From: Planctomycetaceae bacterium
GTDB taxonomy: Bacteria > Planctomycetota > Planctomycetia > Planctomycetales > Planctomycetaceae
Direction: 5' to 3'
DNA length: 17,973 bases
Assembly: GCA_029259875.1 (NCBI GenBank)
Contig: JAJDEK010000147.1
Coordinates: 1-17,973, forward strand
Shown here: positions 14,553 to 17,973 of the stretch, in pieces
How positions within the stretch are numbered: position 1 is the first letter of the stretch
Layout: each line of letters opens with the position of its first letter
Made by a program: the position numbers and the translations under genes
The notes under the pieces: generated by a model
Seen by the model: the letters and a program-made list of their open reading frames with translations, nothing else
What the model was told of the DNA's origin: nothing
Database searches by the model: none

Positions 14553-16760
14553 ATGGATCAGAAACAAAACGATCAGATCTTTAAAATCCAGGACATGGAT
14601 TGTGTCGAAGAAGTCTCCATTCTGAAACGTGAACTTTCCCCTTTGGTTGGTGGAGAGGAATTTCTGTTTTTTGATGTGCTCAACAGAAGAATGACCGTCA
14701 AGCCATCAACGCAGCCTGTGTCATCGGAAGCGATCATTCAAGCGGTCAACCAGACCGGGATGCGGGCTGAGATCTGGGATGATGATAAAAAACAAGCAAA
14801 GACGGGCTCTTTCTGGTCGAAACAGGGCAGAACTCTGTTGACCGGCTTGAGTGGCGTGCTGATGTGCTCCGCTTTTTTGACTCATATCGCTCTAACAGGC
14901 AGTCTCAGCGCCGCCTTGGGTGCGGAAGAAGCCGTCAACGGATCGATGCCGTTACCTGTTCGGTTGCAGTATCTGGCAGCCATCATCACAGGTATCTGGT
15001 TTGTGCTTCCCAAAGCCTGGTTCGCATTCAAACGTTTGCGGCCGGATATGAACCTGCTGATGTTCATCGCTGTGACTGGTGCACTGTTTATTGATGAGTG
15101 GTTTGAAGCAGCAGCCGTTGCGTTTTTGTTTGCTTTTTCACAGCTACTCGAAGCCTGGAGTGTGGGTCGCGCACGCAAAGCAGTCGCTGCGCTGATGGAC
15201 CTGACAACTCCCATTGCCCGCATTCGCGATGCGCAAGGAAATGAAACCACCATCACACCAGAGTCAGTGGAAGTCGATACGATTTTTCTGATCCGGCCCG
15301 GTGAAAAGATTCCCCTGGATGGTCGTGTTGTGAAAGGAGAGAGTGAAGTCAATCAAGCGCCCATTACGGGCGAATCGATTCCTGTTATAAAACAATTCGA
15401 TGATGAAATATTCGCAGGCACGATCAACGGGGACGGCCTTTTGGAGGCGAAATGCACCAAATTGGCAGAGAATACCATACTAGCACAAATCATTCGCATG
15501 GTGGGAGAAGCACAGACCCGCCGTGCGCCGTCGGAACTTTGGGTCGAAAAATTCGCCAAAGTTTATACGCCGATTGTCATGGCGGCTGCCTTATTGATTT
15601 TGTTAACGCTGCCGACTCTGTTTCAGATTACCTGGCACGATTCGCTCTATCGCTCGCTTGTTCTGTTAGTCATTGCCTGTCCTTGTGCTTTAGTGATTTC
15701 TACACCTGTCAGCATCGTGGCTTCCCTGGCAGCAGCAGCCCGCAATGGCGTGCTGATTAAAGGAGGCGTGTTTGTCGAAGCGCCTTCCAAACTGAGAGCA
15801 TTGGCTCTGGATAAAACAGGCACACTGACCCGCGGGAGGCCTGTCGTCACCAAAATCGTTCCCCTCAATGGTCACACGGAACCAGAGTTACTTGAGCGGG
15901 CAGCAGCCTTGGAAGCACATAGTAACCACCCACTGGCGATTGCCATTCTGGATGCGGCTGAAGAACAAAATGTCAATTATCAACCAGCAGATTCCTATCA
16001 AATTATTCAAGGCAAAGGTGCAACCGCACTGATTAATGGACGAGAGTTCTGGCTGGGTTCCCATCGTTATTTGGAAGAGCGAAACGAAGAAACTCCCGAA
16101 GTGCATCAGCAGCTTGAAGCACTTTCTAACGCGGGTCAAACGGTGGTCGTCATTGGAAACGAAACACACGTCTGTGGTTTTATCGCTTTGGCAGATCGTG
16201 TGCGCGAGACATCGGCGGGTGTGATCCGAGACTTGCACCATGCGGGTGTGAAACAACTTGTCATGCTGACTGGTGACAATGCAGGAACCGCTCAAGCTGT
16301 CGCGGAAGAAGTCGGTATGGACGCTGTGCATTCTGAATTACTTCCGGAAGATAAAGTCACAGTCATCGAATCGCTTGTGAAAGAATATGAATATGTGGCG
16401 ATGGTCGGTGATGGAGTGAATGATGCCCCCGCGATGAGCCGTTCTACTTTGGGGATTGCCATGGGAGCCGCCGGCAGTGATGTGGCCATCGAATCGGCTG
16501 ACATCACATTAATGACAGATGATCTGACGAAAATTCCGTGGCTGATCGGTCACTCCCACCGCACGTTGCGCATTATTCGACAGAACATCATCTTTGCGCT
16601 AAGCATCAAAGTGTTGTTCATGCTGTTGATGGTTTTCGATCAAGCCTCTTTGTGGGCTGCGATTGCCGCAGACATGGGTGCATCTCTGCTCGTCATTTTC
16701 AATGGCTTGCGTCTGCTACAATCACCATCGACTTCGACTTCAAAACTGAAAGATGCTTGA
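14553..16760 (+). CDS. Heavy-metal P1B-type ATPase, probably Zn/Cd/Pb exporter
   Basis: The 735-residue inner-membrane pump uses ATP to move divalent metal ions out of the cytoplasm. An N-terminal HMA-like domain (about 8-76) has DMDCVEE (14-20), with only Cys17 instead of the usual CxxC pair. Transmembrane helices start at about 93; the phosphatase loop TGES is at 272-275, the metal-binding CPC at 376-378 in VIACPCALVIS, phosphorylated Asp420 in DKTGTLT, the nucleotide-binding His-Pro at 459-460, TGDN at 573-576 and GDGVND at 619-624. Lys686 in the SIKVLF helix and Asp707 in DMGAS match the ZntA/CadA class, which separates it from copper pumps. All catalytic parts are intact. No metal regulator gene is beside it. 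The stop is 16 bp from the convergent AroDE-like gene. Confidence 0.94.
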   Translation: MDQKQNDQIFKIQDMDCVEEVSILKRELSPLVGGEEFLFFDVLNRRMTVKPSTQPVSSEAIIQAVNQTGMRAEIWDDDKKQAKTGSFWSKQGRTLLTGLSGVLMCSAFLTHIALTGSLSAALGAEEAVNGSMPLPVRLQYLAAIITGIWFVLPKAWFAFKRLRPDMNLLMFIAVTGALFIDEWFEAAAVAFLFAFSQLLEAWSVGRARKAVAALMDLTTPIARIRDAQGNETTITPESVEVDTIFLIRPGEKIPLDGRVVKGESEVNQAPITGESIPVIKQFDDEIFAGTINGDGLLEAKCTKLAENTILAQIIRMVGEAQTRRAPSELWVEKFAKVYTPIVMAAALLILLTLPTLFQITWHDSLYRSLVLLVIACPCALVISTPVSIVASLAAAARNGVLIKGGVFVEAPSKLRALALDKTGTLTRGRPVVTKIVPLNGHTEPELLERAAALEAHSNHPLAIAILDAAEEQNVNYQPADSYQIIQGKGATALINGREFWLGSHRYLEERNEETPEVHQQLEALSNAGQTVVVIGNETHVCGFIALADRVRETSAGVIRDLHHAGVKQLVMLTGDNAGTAQAVAEEVGMDAVHSELLPEDKVTVIESLVKEYEYVAMVGDGVNDAPAMSRSTLGIAMGAAGSDVAIESADITLMTDDLTKIPWLIGHSHRTLRIIRQNIIFALSIKVLFMLLMVFDQASLWAAIAADMGASLLVIFNGLRLLQSPSTSTSKLKDA

Positions 16761-16776
16761 AGCGTTCTTTACTCGT

Positions 16777-17973
16777 TTACTTTGTATATTCACTTCGACT
16801 TTCAAAGACCGCTTCTGGAATTTCTACCCCCGCAATCGCCTTGAAAATTTGATTGAGCTGCTTGCGATAAACTTCGTTGACACTCACAACTTCACACCCC
16901 CTGCCCTTGGCTTCCCGCATGAGTTCGGTTTCTTCGGGGAGTTGACTGATATCCATCACGGTCATTGTTTCACGGAGATATGCCGGATTAAAGTCCGTCT
17001 TGCCAGACCCCAGTTTCAATTCAGGGTTGGTCTGAACCACTACGTCGGACAGAGTATCATACAAATTGGCAAACGGAACATAACGGACATCGAAAGCACG
17101 CGCGATTGCCTGTGCTGCTTTGTCGTTTCCCGATGCACCACTGACGACAGCGCCCTGTTGTACTAAACTATATACGATGGCTTTTGTTAAACCGCTGTTG
17201 CCGAGGACGAGAATGTTTTTGCGTTTGAAGGCACTCGCTGTTCCGGATGTGTTCTCTTCAAAAGTAGCTTCCAGAGTTTTGACAGCACTACGTCGTACTG
17301 TGTCGTAGGCGTGCCAACCATCTGGTTGATTGAGTTGCAGATCTCCATAACCGGTCTCTTGAGATGATTCTTCCAGATGTTCTGCCAGTGGCAAAATAAA
17401 TTCTCCCATGCGCGGGCTCACCACCAATGCACGAATTTTTAAAATCCCCAGCATTTTATGAACTTGCTTGAAATCATTAATCATGAGCGGCAAGCAAATG
17501 AAATCCAGACCTAACTCTTCTGAAGCCTTATTGAAGACTTCCACTGTTCGACGCTCAGCGACACCCAAGCCAGCAACACCGATAAAACGTGTTTTGGCAG
17601 AGATTTTTTTGTAAGAATAGACTTCTTCTAATTCTGCCAATGTCGGTTGCCCTTCAAAGGTTTCCATGCCTTTTTCCAAAGCGGCATAGATCCAGGGCGA
17701 TCCATATTTCAAACCAAGGAGTGAAAAGGTAATGCCTGCGGCTCCCAGCCCCAAACCAACCACTGGAATCTCACGTTTTTGGCTGATGGCAGCGAGTAAA
17801 GGCCAAGCGGTTTGTAAAGTGGGAGTCGGCCAGGTGAATTTAATGATATCTGCTTTTGCGTCTGCCATCTCATCGAAGATCTCGTCTACTGCAGCCAGCG
17901 GTTTGTTTAAACTCGTATAGCTGATGACACGTTTCGTTTTTCCGAATCGAGGAATCTTTTGAGCCGTTTCTAG
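16777..17973 (-). CDS. AroD-AroE-like fusion protein with altered active sites, N-terminus cut by window edge
   Basis: The frame stays open past the ATG at 17868 to the window edge with clearly homologous sequence, so the true start is outside; 398 residues are visible, numbered here from the edge. Residues 1-124 are the end of a type I 3-dehydroquinate dehydratase (shikimate pathway): KRVISY (14-19), ADIIKF (41-46) with the Schiff-base-type Lys45, and FEGQ (106-109). The remaining part is shikimate-dehydrogenase-like, with ILVLGNSGLTKA (254-265) as the nucleotide-binding loop. Fused AroDE is known in planctomycetes and chlamydiae. However, the usual HDF after SY is TSL, the Ser-Arg of the dehydratase loop is replaced (GITFSLLG, 80-87), the dehydrogenase VTxPxK motif is VSPRMGE (185-191) and the NADP-binding NR(S/T) is absent. 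It may be a divergent paralogue with another substrate, or a pseudoenzyme. Family membership is firm; activity is doubtful. Confidence 0.85.
   Translation of the reverse strand, partial: LETAQKIPRFGKTKRVISYTSLNKPLAAVDEIFDEMADAKADIIKFTWPTPTLQTAWPLLAAISQKREIPVVGLGLGAAGITFSLLGLKYGSPWIYAALEKGMETFEGQPTLAELEEVYSYKKISAKTRFIGVAGLGVAERRTVEVFNKASEELGLDFICLPLMINDFKQVHKMLGILKIRALVVSPRMGEFILPLAEHLEESSQETGYGDLQLNQPDGWHAYDTVRRSAVKTLEATFEENTSGTASAFKRKNILVLGNSGLTKAIVYSLVQQGAVVSGASGNDKAAQAIARAFDVRYVPFANLYDTLSDVVVQTNPELKLGSGKTDFNPAYLRETMTVMDISQLPEETELMREAKGRGCEVVSVNEVYRKQLNQIFKAIAGVEIPEAVFESRSEYTK

Noticed and set aside
14882..15352. 156-residue minus-strand ORF within the metal ATPase gene
   Set aside because: It is antisense to well-conserved ATPase motifs and has Ser/Ala-rich shadow composition.
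1..17973. CRISPR array, tRNA or rRNA genes, or a defence island
   Set aside because: No regularly spaced direct repeats, no recognisable tRNA cloverleaf or rRNA stretch, and no nuclease, helicase or toxin-antitoxin pair were seen; the only mobile elements are the insertion sequence and the IS110 fragment.

Overview
The window looks like chromosomal DNA from a planctomycete, most likely of the Gimesia/Rubinisphaera kind. The strongest evidence is a paired PSCyt1/DUF1549/DUF1553 cytochrome-like protein and Tat-exported DUF1501 protein, which are hallmarks of that phylum. A DUF1080 secreted protein, a DUF6717-type membrane protein, a fused AroD-AroE protein and moderate G+C fit the same picture. 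This is inference from protein families; no rRNA or other marker gene is present.

Left part (1-3847, all minus strand): the N-terminal part of a secreted DUF1080 protein; a 6-phosphofructokinase whose active-site residues point to pyrophosphate as phosphoryl donor, followed by a clear hairpin terminator; then accB-accC, encoding the biotin carrier and biotin carboxylase subunits of acetyl-CoA carboxylase. About 650 bp without a convincing gene follows.

Middle (4494-10850, plus strand): an isolated P-loop NTPase/kinase-like gene of unknown role, a short decayed IS110-family transposase fragment on the opposite strand just behind it, and then a tight three-gene unit. That unit is a GntR/FCD regulator, the large PSCyt1-DUF1549-DUF1553 protein (overlapping the regulator by 7 bp) and a DUF1501 protein (4 bp downstream). 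Two tandem GTCGAC sites, which match the GntR-family core operator, lie just before the regulator and suggest autoregulation of the whole unit.

Right part (10893-17973): a minus-strand DUF6717 membrane protein; an ISAs1-family insertion sequence whose transposase is split by one extra base in a six-base homopolymer; a minus-strand M24 Xaa-Pro-type aminopeptidase; a plus-strand P-type ATPase of the Zn/Cd/Pb-exporting class; and, running off the right edge, a minus-strand AroD-AroE fusion in which several catalytic residues of both domains appear to be replaced.

The observations most worth following are the apparently catalytically altered AroDE-like fusion, the regulator-led cytochrome/DUF1501 operon with its tandem operator, the PPi-type phosphofructokinase, and the paired mini-hairpins at both ends of the insertion sequence. 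I saw no CRISPR array, tRNA, rRNA or obvious defence system.
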